This document shows, in pieces, positions 33,780 through 43,317 of a DNA stretch of 64,000 bases (positions within the stretch are counted from its first letter, which is position 1; every line of letters starts with the position of its first letter). The stretch is from Micromonospora endolithica (GTDB lineage Bacteria; Actinomycetota; Actinomycetes; Mycobacteriales; Micromonosporaceae): the NCBI RefSeq assembly GCF_003626595.1, contig NZ_RBAK01000020.1, positions 25,895 through 89,894 on the forward strand. Direction: 5' to 3'. The translations under genes and the position numbers were made by a program. The notes beneath the pieces are model-generated. The model searched no databases, was not told where the DNA came from, and saw only the letters and a program-made list of their open reading frames with translations.

Positions 33780-36086
33780 TCAATCGACGACCAGCAACCG
33801 GGTGTCGATGGCCTCGCGTAGTGCCGGCAGCATGAGCGCCACCACGCCGATGACCGCCAGTCCACAGCCGGCCGTCGTCGCCGCCAACTGTGCCCATGGC
33901 ACGGTCAACTCGGGATGCTCGCTGACGACGAAGAACGCTTCTGCCATCGGGATCGTGCACACCATGCCGACCAGCGCACCCGGTAACAGGTTCGCTGCCG
34001 TCTGCCCCAGTAACACCAGTCGTAGCGTGCGAACGGTGACTCCCTGAGCCCGCAGCGCCGCGATCCCGCGCCGCTCCTCGAGGAGTCGGTCGAGCAGGGC
34101 CACCGCGAGGGACAACGTCGAAACGACGAAGGCGAGCACAAGTCCGGCCCAGGCCACCTGTCGGTAGGTCTGACTCACCGACTGCGCCTCCCGCACCATC
34201 ATCTCGACGTCGCGGACCTCCCGACTGCTTCCCTCCTGCAATCGTTGGACGGCCGTTCGCACCCGTTCGACGACGACGGGATCGCTGCTCGACACGGTGA
34301 CCAGAAGCTGTCGAACGGGCGCGACGTGGAGTGCCTGCTGCGGAACCCGAGACACCGGAACGATCCCTGCACCGATCCCGAGTTCACCCAGTCCGTCGAG
34401 GGCATGGTCGACGATCTTGCCGAGACGCACGGGCCCGAGCTCGACGTACTCGACGCCGTCGGCGCTCTCGGAACCGTACTGGTACGCCGCCAGTGGTTCC
34501 CCGGTGCTCAGCGGGTTCTTCGCTCCTTCGGACGGCGTCAGGTACGTACTCTCTGGGCCACACTCCGGCAGTGGGACACGCAGCACCGACGACAGTGCGG
34601 AACAGTCACCGGCCACCGCATTGACACCCGCATAGCCCTCACCCGAACGACCCAGCTCGACGGTGACCAGATGTGCCACACCGGTCACGCCGGGCAGTTC
34701 CAGCTCGCCCGGTGCGGGTGCCCGCTCGACGTTCGCGAGAAGCGTGTGTGGCTTGAGACGTTGCTCCAGCTGAGTCAGCGAAGCGGGGGTGCTCCCATCG
34801 GCGAGCGGCAGCACCGCGAGGAACCAGCCGGAGGCGAACACCAGAAGGGTGACGACGCCAACCACCCGCGCGGCGGTTGCCGCTGACGCCTGGGCGCGCC
34901 GAGCCGCGAGGAGAACGGCCGGGCTGCCGTCCATTCGCAGCATGAGACCGGCCACCCCGAGACATAGCGTCGGCGCGCCGACCAGCAGACCAATCATGAT
35001 CAGCAAGGCGGCCAGGAAGAGCGGTACGACGGCTGCGCTGCCGGTCTGGTCAGTGGTGAACAGCCAGCAGGCCATCAGCAGACCGACGACCAGCGGCAGC
35101 AGCCGCCATCGTCCCGACCGGACGACGGCGCGGCGTCGGACGACACCCATCGGATTGACGACCACCCGCCGAAGTGCGACCACAGCAGTCGCCGTAGCGA
35201 ACACCGGAAGGCCCACGACGATCGCCGTTGCGGCTGGTATCGGCGGCAGGGCATCGGCGAGGAAGGCGCCCTCACCTGGTAGCCGGGCCGCGACCGCGGC
35301 GGCGAGCGTCAGGAAGATCAGGCCCCCTCCGATCGAGCCGATGGCTGCGGCCATCCCGACCTCGATGGCGGTGAGCAGCCGGACCTGCATGGCCGACATC
35401 CCGGACAACCGGAGCGCGGCGAGCCGACGGTCACGTTCCTGCGACCCCCATCGGACCGCGTTGACGACCAGTGCCAGCAGCGGAAGCAGCAATGCCGCGA
35501 GGCCGATCGGCACGGCCAGCCGCAACCCTCCCGGAAGCGGCGGGACGTCCTCGGGCCTGGCGCCCCAGCCGGAGGCCGGAACGTAGTCGGCGGGGAACGC
35601 CTCCGGGGCCGCTCCGATCCACACCGTCCACTCACGAGGCCCGGTCAGTCCGGCGTCGCCCACCGTGCCGACGACCCGGTGCGGGTACCGCTCGCGCAAC
35701 GTCGCATCCGCTCGTAGAGCGTCCCTGACCGCCGGGGAGACGACGATCTCACCGGTGAGCGGCAGGCGGTCCAGCCCCGGCGGAGGCGGCGCGTTCGATC
35801 GGGCCGCTGCCACCTCGGTGACGAGCAGCTTGCGATCGAGGTAGACATCGGTCCACCGGCGGGCGAGTAGCGTGCCGTCCGATCGCACCGCACCGCGCTC
35901 CAGCGTCGGCGCCCGGTCAGCCGCCCGATCGCGCTGGGCCTCGTTCAGTGGTAGCGCTACCGAGCCGGCCAGCAGGAATATCGCGGCCACCGCCATCCCG
36001 GCAGCGGTCAACAGGAACCGCTTCCGCGACCGCGGGCTGCCGGTGGCCAGTTGCGCGGCCAGCCCGACGACGCCGGTCGGCTTCAC
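33780..36086 (-). CDS. FtsX-like ABC transporter permease
   Basis: 768 residues from GTG at 36086 overlapping the ATPase stop (GTGA). One N-terminal helix (LLTAAGMAVAAIFLLAGSVAL) and an extracytoplasmic domain precede a first FtsX unit near 210-330 (NAVRWGSQERDRRLAALRLSGMS). Central helices follow, then a second extracytoplasmic domain and a last FtsX unit (LLDRLLEERRGIAALRAQGV). Duplicated FtsX permeases of the MacB/LolE-like type often export peptides or antibiotics or sense them. The lipoprotein and ATPase genes directly upstream complete the system; the substrate is unknown. Confidence 0.87.
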   Translation of the reverse strand: MKPTGVVGLAAQLATGSPRSRKRFLLTAAGMAVAAIFLLAGSVALPLNEAQRDRAADRAPTLERGAVRSDGTLLARRWTDVYLDRKLLVTEVAAARSNAPPPPGLDRLPLTGEIVVSPAVRDALRADATLRERYPHRVVGTVGDAGLTGPREWTVWIGAAPEAFPADYVPASGWGARPEDVPPLPGGLRLAVPIGLAALLLPLLALVVNAVRWGSQERDRRLAALRLSGMSAMQVRLLTAIEVGMAAAIGSIGGGLIFLTLAAAVAARLPGEGAFLADALPPIPAATAIVVGLPVFATATAVVALRRVVVNPMGVVRRRAVVRSGRWRLLPLVVGLLMACWLFTTDQTGSAAVVPLFLAALLIMIGLLVGAPTLCLGVAGLMLRMDGSPAVLLAARRAQASAATAARVVGVVTLLVFASGWFLAVLPLADGSTPASLTQLEQRLKPHTLLANVERAPAPGELELPGVTGVAHLVTVELGRSGEGYAGVNAVAGDCSALSSVLRVPLPECGPESTYLTPSEGAKNPLSTGEPLAAYQYGSESADGVEYVELGPVRLGKIVDHALDGLGELGIGAGIVPVSRVPQQALHVAPVRQLLVTVSSSDPVVVERVRTAVQRLQEGSSREVRDVEMMVREAQSVSQTYRQVAWAGLVLAFVVSTLSLAVALLDRLLEERRGIAALRAQGVTVRTLRLVLLGQTAANLLPGALVGMVCTIPMAEAFFVVSEHPELTVPWAQLAATTAGCGLAVIGVVALMLPALREAIDTRLLVVD

Positions 36087-36808
36087 CGCGGCGCTCCTGT
36101 CGCCGGCGGAACCACCCGGCCGTCCCGCAACACCACCTCACGCTCCGCGTATGCGGCGATCTTGTCGTCGTGTGTCACCAGGACCAGAGCGCATCGCCGA
36201 TTCCTGACCTGCTGAACGAGCAGATCGAGCACCAGCTCGCCGTTCGCCGTGTCCAGCGCGCCGGTCGGCTCGTCGGCGAAGATGACGTCCGGTTCCGGGG
36301 CCAGCGCCCTGGCCACAGCGACCCGCTGCTGCTGCCCGCCCGACATCTCACCAGGCCGCCGACGAGCCAGCTCCTCGACACCGAGGTCGCGCAACCAGGA
36401 GCGCGCGGTCTCCTCCGCCGGGCCCCGGCCGACACCGTTGAGCCGCAGGTTGAGTGAGACGTTCTCCAACGCCGTCAACTCCGGCACCAGATGGCCGAAT
36501 TGGAAGACGAAACCGAACCGTTGGCGGCGCAGTGCGCTCCGCTCGGCATCAGACATCGTGTTCAGGTCCCGGCCGGTGAACCACGCCCGCCCCTCGCTGG
36601 GCGCCACCAGCCCGGACAGGCAGTGCAGCAGCGTCGACTTGCCCGAGCCGCTGGAGCCGATGATCGCGATGCTGTCGCCACGCTCCACGGTCAGGTCCAC
36701 ACCATCCAAAGCGCGGGTCAACCCGTACGTGACTCGCAGCTGCTCAGATCGCAGAAGCGGCGTTCCGGACTGCTTGTGGCTCGGCGACGACTCCATGGCC
36801 TGCCTCAC
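36083..36808 (-). CDS. ABC transporter ATP-binding protein (MacB/LolD type)
   Basis: 241 residues. The GTG at 36808 overlaps the upstream stop (GTGA); ATG at 36796 is possible. Walker A GSSGSGKST, signature MSGGQQQR, Walker B VIFADEP followed by TGALD, H-loop THDD. The TGALD sequence after Walker B and the small size place it in the LolD/MacB clade that works with FtsX-like permeases, here the next gene. Confidence 0.93.
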   Translation of the reverse strand: MRQAMESSPSHKQSGTPLLRSEQLRVTYGLTRALDGVDLTVERGDSIAIIGSSGSGKSTLLHCLSGLVAPSEGRAWFTGRDLNTMSDAERSALRRQRFGFVFQFGHLVPELTALENVSLNLRLNGVGRGPAEETARSWLRDLGVEELARRRPGEMSGGQQQRVAVARALAPEPDVIFADEPTGALDTANGELVLDLLVQQVRNRRCALVLVTHDDKIAAYAEREVVLRDGRVVPPATGAPR

Positions 36809-37266
36809 CCCGCCGGTACCGCGTCGATGTGCCAGCGCTCGTCGATCTGTACGAGGGTCAGCGTGGTGGAGCCCAGTGCGTCGATCGCGCCCTGCTGGCT
36901 GCCGTCGAGTTGCAGCTCAACGGTGGCTTTGCCAGCGTTGACCTGTGGATCCTTCATCTTCACCTCGCGCAGCGCCGCGGCCGACGCCTGATCCAGGCGG
37001 TTGGCGACCGACTTCACGCTCTGCAGGCAGTCGTCGTTGGCGGCTCGCTTCGCGAGCGCCTCCTGTGCCGCCTTGCTCATCAGGGAGCACGCCTTCGGCC
37101 CGTCACCGTCGGCGAGGGCGCGGGTGTACAGCGGAATGATCTCGCGAACGCCTTCGGCCCCCGGCCGATGTCCGGGGTCACGGCCCTCCGAGCATGAGAC
37201 GACCGCCAACACCGGGAGTACGGCGAGAGCGATCCGGGCGGCGAACACCCGCTTGGAACGACACAT
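36805..37266 (-). CDS. Secreted lipoprotein of the FtsX-type ABC operon
   Basis: 153 residues from ATG at 37266, with GAGGAG 11 bases before it. A lipoprotein signal ends in LAVVSC, so the cysteine near residue 25 would be lipidated. The mature part is a helix-rich SnoaL/NTF2-like or DUF4878-type pattern (IIPLYTRALADGDGPKACSLMSKAAQEAL, closing WHIDAVPAG), common in actinobacterial lipoproteins. It is the first gene of the transporter unit and may act as an accessory binding protein. Confidence 0.75.
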   Translation of the reverse strand: MCRSKRVFAARIALAVLPVLAVVSCSEGRDPGHRPGAEGVREIIPLYTRALADGDGPKACSLMSKAAQEALAKRAANDDCLQSVKSVANRLDQASAAALREVKMKDPQVNAGKATVELQLDGSQQGAIDALGSTTLTLVQIDERWHIDAVPAG

Positions 37267-37510
37267 GGACGAAGTGCTCCTCACCGGTCGGCGATGGCTG
37301 ACGGTCAGCCTTTGATGTCGAAACTGGGATGGAGACAGCGCTCGTTACTGACGTCGCAGGGCGTCCGGCGACCCGGACCATCAGGGCGAGGCCGATTGCC
37401 ACGGGGTGAGGACGGACCGCCATCCGTTCCACGCCGTGATTCCCACGACGACGGCCACGCCGGTGTACGCCCCGATCACGACACCGACCAGGCCCCCGTG
37501 GACATGTTCA

Positions 37511-38074
37511 TCACTTGTTGTCGGCGTCGTGAATCAGTGCGGCATGGCTCTCGACGTCATGCTGGATGTTGGCCAGTCGGCGCTCGGTCGAATCGATCCA
37601 ACGAAGATCGGCGTCCAGATGGAGAATCGCCAGGTCCGCGGCGATCACTTCCAGGCGGCCGGAATTCGACGAAGTTTTGATCTTCGTCATCTCACGCATG
37701 AGCGCGCGATGGGCGGCTCGTTGCACGTCCAGCACCCGAGCGGCGTCTCGCTGCGTCAACAAGGCAAGAACCACTTTGGCGTAAAGGTCAGGTTGGAGGT
37801 AGTGCTGTGCGCCCTCCGGCTCGAAGAACCAACGATCGAGGCCACTCGTGCCGGCCTCGGTCACCTGAAAGAACGTCCGGTCCGGACCGCTGGCACGCCC
37901 CACACCGACGGCGGTCACCAGCCCGTCCCGCTGCAACCGTTGGAGGGTGCTGTAGATCTGTCCGGATCGCAACGGTCGCCGGAGACCCAGCAGGGCGGCA
38001 TAACGTTGGTGCAGCTCGTAGCCATGTATAGGACGTGGTTCCATCAGGGCGAGGAGCGTCTCCGGCGCGGCCAT
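37511..38074 (-). CDS. PadR family transcriptional regulator
   Basis: 187 residues from ATG at 38074 (MAAPETLLALMEPRPIHGYEL). The winged HTH is visible in GYELHQRYAALL...SGQIYSTLQRLQRDGLVTAV, and the C-terminal PadR helices in DLYAKVVLALLTQRDAARVLDVQRAAH. PadR proteins often repress adjacent multidrug or antimicrobial-peptide ABC transporters. The lipoprotein-ATPase-FtsX operon follows in the same direction after about 245 bases and is the likely target. Confidence 0.88.
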   Translation of the reverse strand: MAAPETLLALMEPRPIHGYELHQRYAALLGLRRPLRSGQIYSTLQRLQRDGLVTAVGVGRASGPDRTFFQVTEAGTSGLDRWFFEPEGAQHYLQPDLYAKVVLALLTQRDAARVLDVQRAAHRALMREMTKIKTSSNSGRLEVIAADLAILHLDADLRWIDSTERRLANIQHDVESHAALIHDADNK

Positions 38075-38209
38075 GTAGAGCAGTATCCACTGAGTGGCTA
38101 GTGGCGGCAACCCTGCTGCCGACCTCGGCGCGTCAGCAGAACGGCGCCCGATTCCCGCCACCTCAGGGGAAGTCGGTCCCGCGACCTGCGCCCGTCGCCG
38201 GTCGGACGG

Positions 38210-38249
38210 CGACGGGCCGCAGGTGGTGGATGCCACCTGCGGCCCGTCG
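38210..38249. terminator. Hairpin terminator behind the secreted repeat protein gene
   Basis: Perfect 17-bp arms (38210-38226, 38233-38249) around a 6-base loop, 56 bases past the stop of the minus-strand gene at 38305. Confidence 0.75.
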
Positions 38250-38304
38250 GCCTCACCGTGCGGTTGGTCGTCTCACCAACCCTGGGAACATCGTGGCCGT
38301 CGGC

Positions 38305-39165
38305 TCAGGCGCAGATCGCCTGGATGGCCAGGCCGTCGCTGGGCACGCCGGTCAGCGAGAGGCGGACCGCTCTGAGGTCAGGGTCCAGGTAGAGGGAGTT
38401 CAGGAAGGTCTGACCGGTCGAGCCGGCTCCCGTGGCTCCGCCGACCGAGTGCACCTGCTCGGTTCCCGGGCAGACGTGGCTGGCCGAGCTGACCCCGGTC
38501 TGCACCGATCCCTCGGCCGCCGCCCCCACCGGGTTGGCGCAGATGGCGTACGCGGTGACCTGCCAGTTGCCCGAGTAGGCGCCGTCCTCCGCGGCGGCGG
38601 CCCGGGCGATGTCCAGGGGTCCGGAGGCCCGGGACATCTGCAGGCCGACGCGGCCGAGACCGCCACCGGCGATGCTCGCCCCGCTGCCGATCACCCGCTG
38701 GCCGCTCGGGCAGCCCGCGGCGGTGCTCCGCGGCGAGACCGAGGAGTAGCCGGAGCCCTGCGCGACGATGGCGTACCCGGGCACCGAGGTCGCCGGGGCG
38801 CAGATGGCGTAACCCTCCAGGGCCCAGTTGCCGCTGATCCCGCCCGGCGGTTCGTCCGCCCAGACCTCGTACCGGTCGGTCTGGCCGGGGCCGCTGATCG
38901 GCTGCAGGTGGCTCAACCGGATCGACCCCGCCGCCGGGCCGCTCACCCGGGCACCGCCGCCGATCACCCGCATCCCGCTCGGACACTCGGCCGCCCGGGT
39001 CTTCGGTGACTGTGAATCCGTCGCGGTGCTGACGTGGGTGGTCCGGATCAGGCCACTGACCGCCGCGGCCGGGGTGGTCGCGACGAGCTGGGCGGCCACA
39101 CCGATCGGCAGGGTGGCGAGCAGCGCCGCCGCGCGGAGACCGGCCCGACCTTGTTTCGTGTTCAT
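38305..39165 (-). CDS. Secreted protein with three CPSG-RVIG-type repeats
   Basis: 286 residues. A signal peptide (about 1-36, ending PAAAVS) is followed by three copies of a repeat with a Cys near the start and a Cys at the end: ECPSGMRVIGGGARV...LEGYAICA, GCPSGQRVIGSGASI...VTAYAICA, and a weaker VCPGTEQVHSVGGATG...AIQAICA. The repeated hydrophobic strands suggest a three-bladed beta fold with one disulfide per unit. I know this pattern only as an uncharacterised actinobacterial secreted type. It is divergent from the SARP regulator, whose start is 134 bases away. Confidence 0.7.
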   Translation of the reverse strand: MNTKQGRAGLRAAALLATLPIGVAAQLVATTPAAAVSGLIRTTHVSTATDSQSPKTRAAECPSGMRVIGGGARVSGPAAGSIRLSHLQPISGPGQTDRYEVWADEPPGGISGNWALEGYAICAPATSVPGYAIVAQGSGYSSVSPRSTAAGCPSGQRVIGSGASIAGGGLGRVGLQMSRASGPLDIARAAAAEDGAYSGNWQVTAYAICANPVGAAAEGSVQTGVSSASHVCPGTEQVHSVGGATGAGSTGQTFLNSLYLDPDLRAVRLSLTGVPSDGLAIQAICA

Positions 39166-39299
39166 GGCTCCTCATTTCGGATGTATCGAGGTGACTGGCT
39201 CGTGCCGTCGACATGGACTGTGCTGCGTGGACGTTCGGAGAATCCTCGGCAGTCGTTAAATTGGCTGCTCAACCGCATTACTCAGGGGATGCTGCAGGG

Positions 39300-42200
39300 A
39301 TGGACACGGTGCGTACTCCATCCGGTACGGATCCGGTCGGTCCGTCGCGTCCGGAGCCGAAGGTCGAGCTGCTGGTCCTCGGTGAGGTGACGGTCCGGGT
39401 CGGCGGCCGGGATCTCGACCTGGGGCACGCCCGGCAGCGCTGCGTCCTGGTGGCCCTGCTGGTCGACGCGAACCGGGTGGTCCCCGCCGAGCGTCTGCTC
39501 GACCGGGTCTGGGGAGAGCGGCACCCGCAGCGGGCCCGCAACGCACTCTCCGCGTACGTCTCCCGGCTGCGTCAGGTGCTCGCGCCGGCCGGCCAGGTGG
39601 AGATCGTTCGCCGGGCCGGCGGCTACCTGCTCCGGGTCGATCCGGCCCTGGTCGACCTGCACCGTTTCGAACAGTTGATCACGCGCGCCCGCGCCGCCAC
39701 GGTGGCCGGGCACCGGTCCGGGAGGGCCGGCCCGTCCGAGCCCGGCGCGACGGGATCCGGAGACGACCCGACCGCCCTGCTGACCCGGGCGCTGTCACTG
39801 TGGCGCGGTGAACCCTTCGGCACCCTGCGGACCGCCTGGCTCGACGCGGTCCGGACGGCCCTGATCGCCGACCACCACGCCGCCCGGCTGGACCTGGTCG
39901 ACCTGGCGTTGGCCGTCGGCCGGCACGCGGACCTGCTCGGAGAGCTGACCGCCCGAGCCGCCGAGCATCCCCTCGACGAGCGGATCGCGGGTCAGCTCAT
40001 GCGGGCCCTGTACGGCGCGGGACGGCAGGCCGAGGCCCTGCGGCACTACCAGCTGATCCGTACCCGGCTCGCGGAGGAGTTGGGCACCGATCCGGCGACA
40101 CCGCTGCGGCGGACGTACCACCAGATCCTGACCGCGGATCCGGCCCTGGGGACGGCGGCCGTGCCGCACCCGGTCCCGGCCCCGGCGACGGCGGCGGTCA
40201 CCGTCGTCGCGCCGGGCGTCCCGTCCCCGACGTTCCTCGCCCCGGCCGGGCCCCCGCCCCGTCAGCTGCCGGCCCCGCCGCTCGCCTTCACCGGCCGGGT
40301 CGAGCAGCTCGCCGAGCTGGACGCCATGCTCACCGAGCCGGACGTCGGCGGGGAAGCGGCCGGGACCGGGGAGTCCGGGGCGGTCGCCGGTCCTGGTGGG
40401 CTGGCGCGGACGCCCCTGGCGGTGGTGGCCGGCCTTCCCGGCGTCGGCAAGAGCACCCTCGTGCTGCACTGGGCACACCGGACCGCCGACCGGTTCCCCG
40501 ACGGGCAGCTGTACGTGAACCTGCGCGGCTTCGACCCGGCCGGCTCGATCCTGGAACCCGCCGAGGTCGTACGCGGATTCCTGGCGGCCCTGGGGGTCGC
40601 ACCACAGCGCATCCCGATCGGCCTGGCCGCGCAGACCGCCCTCTACCGCAGCCTGGTCGCCGGCCGGCGGATGCTGGTCCTGCTCGACAACGCCCGGGAC
40701 CCCGAGCAGGTACGCCCGCTGCTGCCCGGAGCCCCGGGTTGCGTCACCGTGGTGACCAGTCGTGGACAGCTCGACGGCCTGGTCGCCATCGAGGGGGCGC
40801 GACCGCTCACCCTCGATCTCTTCACGGCCGCGGAGTCACGACGGTTCCTGGCCCAGCGGCTGGGGCAGGCACGGGTCCGAGCGGAACCCGCAGCCGTGGA
40901 AAAGATCATCGCCCGGTGCGCCCGGCTGCCCCTCGCGCTCGCCATCGCCTCGGCGCGGGTGGTGGTGAACCGCGCGATCACCCTCACCGACCTGGCCACG
41001 GAGCTGGCCGGGGCCGGTGCCAGCCTCGATCCGTTCGACGGCGGCGACCCGGCCGCCGACGTCCGGGCCGTCTTCTCCTGGTCGTACCGGGCGCTCAGCC
41101 CGGCCGCCGCCGAGCTGTTCCGGCTCATCGGGCTGCACCCAGGGCCGGAGCTGGGGATGGCAGCCGTGGCGAGCCTGGCCGGCAGCCCGATGTCCGCCGT
41201 CCGGCGTCTGCTGGCCGTCCTGACCCGGGCCAATCTGGTCACCGAACACGCTCCCGGCAGGTACGTGCTGCACGACCTGCTCCGGGCGTACGCCGCCGAG
41301 CAGGCCGAGGCCGAGGAGCCGGCGGCGAACCGGCGGGCCGCGACCCGACGCCTGCTCGACCACGTCCTGCACACCGCGTACGCCGCGGACCGCTTGCTGT
41401 ATCCGCACCGCGACCCGATTCTGCTGGCCGACCCGGAGCCCGGGGCGGTCATGACTCCGCTGGCCGACGGCGCGGCGGCGATGCGGTGGCTGGTGACCGA
41501 ACACCGGATGCTGCTCGCCACGGTCGACCTGGCGGCGCGGGACGGCTGGGACCGGCACGCCTGGGAACTCGCGTGGAGCCTGACCAGCTACGTCAACCTG
41601 CGGGCGCTCTGGCACGACCAGGTGACCGTGCAGGGTGTCGCGTTGCCGTCGGCGGTCCGGCTGGCAGACCGGACGGCCCAGGCGCACCTGCACCGCAACC
41701 TGGGTCGGGCGCTGACCCAACTGGACCGCCCGGACGAGGCTCAGCGGCACCTGGCGCAGGCCCTGGAGCTGTTCGTGGCCGTCGGGGACCGGGCGAACCA
41801 GGCGCAGACCCACGTGAACATCGCCCGGGTGCTGCAGCAGCAGGGCCGGGACCGGGAAGCCCTCTCCTACGACCTGCGCTCCCTGGAGCTGTACCGGCTG
41901 GCCGGGCATCTGGCCGGTCAGGCCCGGGCCATGAACAACATCGCCTGGATCCGGATCCGGCTGGGCGAGCACGACCAGGCCCGGGAGTTGTGCCGGCAGA
42001 CGTTGCGGATCAACGAGGAGATCGGCAACCGGCACGGGGCGGCCACCAACTGGCGTACGGCCGGCTGCGCCGAGGCGGCGGCCGGCGCGCACCACGAGGC
42101 GATCGTCTGCCACGAGCGGGCACTGCGGCTGTTCCGGGAGATCGGGGACCGGGGTGGCGAGGCGGAGACGCTGGTCGGCCTCGGTGACGCCCGGTACGCC

Positions 42201-42353
42201 TGCGGCCAGGTCGAGGCGGCCCGGGAAAGCTGGGCGGAGGCGCTGGTGCTGCTGGAGAAGGCAGGCCATCCGGACGCCGCCGCCGTCCGCGCCCGTCCCT
42301 CCGGGTTGATCGTGGGATTGGCGGGGAGCGATAACGTCTCCCCTCTCCGCTGA
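39300..42353 (+). CDS. SARP/AfsR-type regulator with NB-ARC ATPase and TPR domains
   Basis: 1017 residues from ATG at 39300. Domains: an OmpR-like winged HTH (about 20-115, VELLVLGEVTVRVGGRDLDLG...LSAYVSRLRQVL), a bacterial transcriptional activator domain (about 120-280, RIAGQLMRALYGAGRQAEALRHYQ), an NB-ARC ATPase with GLPGVGKST (about 379-387) and LLVLLDNARD, then TPR repeats (about 800-1000). AfsR-like proteins activate secondary-metabolism genes, usually after phosphorylation or ligand sensing. No biosynthetic cluster is nearby, so it may act in trans or on the divergent secreted protein. Confidence 0.9.
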   Translation: MDTVRTPSGTDPVGPSRPEPKVELLVLGEVTVRVGGRDLDLGHARQRCVLVALLVDANRVVPAERLLDRVWGERHPQRARNALSAYVSRLRQVLAPAGQVEIVRRAGGYLLRVDPALVDLHRFEQLITRARAATVAGHRSGRAGPSEPGATGSGDDPTALLTRALSLWRGEPFGTLRTAWLDAVRTALIADHHAARLDLVDLALAVGRHADLLGELTARAAEHPLDERIAGQLMRALYGAGRQAEALRHYQLIRTRLAEELGTDPATPLRRTYHQILTADPALGTAAVPHPVPAPATAAVTVVAPGVPSPTFLAPAGPPPRQLPAPPLAFTGRVEQLAELDAMLTEPDVGGEAAGTGESGAVAGPGGLARTPLAVVAGLPGVGKSTLVLHWAHRTADRFPDGQLYVNLRGFDPAGSILEPAEVVRGFLAALGVAPQRIPIGLAAQTALYRSLVAGRRMLVLLDNARDPEQVRPLLPGAPGCVTVVTSRGQLDGLVAIEGARPLTLDLFTAAESRRFLAQRLGQARVRAEPAAVEKIIARCARLPLALAIASARVVVNRAITLTDLATELAGAGASLDPFDGGDPAADVRAVFSWSYRALSPAAAELFRLIGLHPGPELGMAAVASLAGSPMSAVRRLLAVLTRANLVTEHAPGRYVLHDLLRAYAAEQAEAEEPAANRRAATRRLLDHVLHTAYAADRLLYPHRDPILLADPEPGAVMTPLADGAAAMRWLVTEHRMLLATVDLAARDGWDRHAWELAWSLTSYVNLRALWHDQVTVQGVALPSAVRLADRTAQAHLHRNLGRALTQLDRPDEAQRHLAQALELFVAVGDRANQAQTHVNIARVLQQQGRDREALSYDLRSLELYRLAGHLAGQARAMNNIAWIRIRLGEHDQARELCRQTLRINEEIGNRHGAATNWRTAGCAEAAAGAHHEAIVCHERALRLFREIGDRGGEAETLVGLGDARYACGQVEAARESWAEALVLLEKAGHPDAAAVRARPSGLIVGLAGSDNVSPLR

Positions 42354-42487
42354 CCCGTGATCCCGCCACCCGGGCGCGGGACGCCGCACACCGTTCAGCA
42401 GTCGGGTGGCGGTCCGCGCATCGACTGCGCCCAGCCGGGATGGGTGGTGCGGATGGCAGGGCAGTGGGTGGCGGCCGCTCGGCGTGG

Positions 42488-43072
42488 TCAGAGTCCAGCG
42501 GCTGCGTCGTACCGGCGCCGTAGGTCGGCCATCTCCGATCTGGGCAGCGCTTCCCTGAGTGCGAGGTCCTCGTACTTGTCGGGGAACATCTCCCGTAGCC
42601 GGTCGACGAACCTGACGTCGGCGGTCGCCTCGACCACCTGGATGCCGTGAGGTCGGGTGGTCATGTCCATGATCACGGGGCCGGCGAGTTTGACCGCCCC
42701 GTCCCAGTGGCGCTTCTGTTCGGCGACGCCGCAGAGGTGGAAGCCGTAGATCGTCTGGACGTCGGCGAGTGTGGTGGCCCCGGCGGGCTCGTGGCCGTAG
42801 ACGTGGACGCCACAGATCACCGCCGGCGCGGCCTGCTCTCCGGCCGGTGCCTGCGGGGCGGTGTGCCCGGCGTGGTGGTGGTGTGTCGGGTCCGCCTGTT
42901 CGAGTGTCGTACGCATCTGGGCCAGGATCTGCCGGTGGAGATCCGCCGGGTCCGTCTTCGGGTTGGTCGAGGTGACCACGGCGGCCACCCCGATCGACGC
43001 GGCCAACAGGCTCACCTCGATCCACACGAAGCGGTTCCGGTACCAGCCGATGACGCTCTGCCGGGAAATCAT
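42488..43072 (-). CDS. Membrane-anchored protein of unknown function
   Basis: 194 residues: a basic N-terminus, one membrane helix (WIEVSLLAASIGVAAVV, about 17-33) and an extracytoplasmic part with a His cluster (THHHHAGH) and two Cys (VICGVHVYGHEP, FHLCGVAEQKRH) about 27 residues apart. The His/Cys distribution hints at metal or redox binding, but I recognise no family. It is a single gene, convergent with the SARP gene. Confidence 0.55.
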   Translation of the reverse strand: MISRQSVIGWYRNRFVWIEVSLLAASIGVAAVVTSTNPKTDPADLHRQILAQMRTTLEQADPTHHHHAGHTAPQAPAGEQAAPAVICGVHVYGHEPAGATTLADVQTIYGFHLCGVAEQKRHWDGAVKLAGPVIMDMTTRPHGIQVVEATADVRFVDRLREMFPDKYEDLALREALPRSEMADLRRRYDAAAGL

Positions 43073-43276
43073 GATCGTTCTTCACCTCGTCGCGGTTCCT
43101 GGTGATGGCGGCGGGCAGCGGACGGACCGCTGCCCGGACGTGGGTCCGTCGGACAGGTGGCCGCCTGGTGAAGCGGCGTGCGAGCGGCTGCCACGGTGGC
43201 GGGCTGCCGGCACAGCGATGCCGCCCTCGCCACCGTTGCCCCGCGCTGTCACCCCCGGGCGGTCAGCCCTGCCGGC

Positions 43277-43307
43277 GGTGGGGGTGGCGCGGCGCGCCAC
43301 CCCCACC
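43277..43307. terminator. Hairpin terminator behind the LPMO gene
   Basis: Perfect 14-bp arms (43277-43290 and 43294-43307) with a 3-base loop, 11 bases past the minus-strand stop. Confidence 0.75.
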
Positions 43308-43317
43308 GCAGCTGCTG

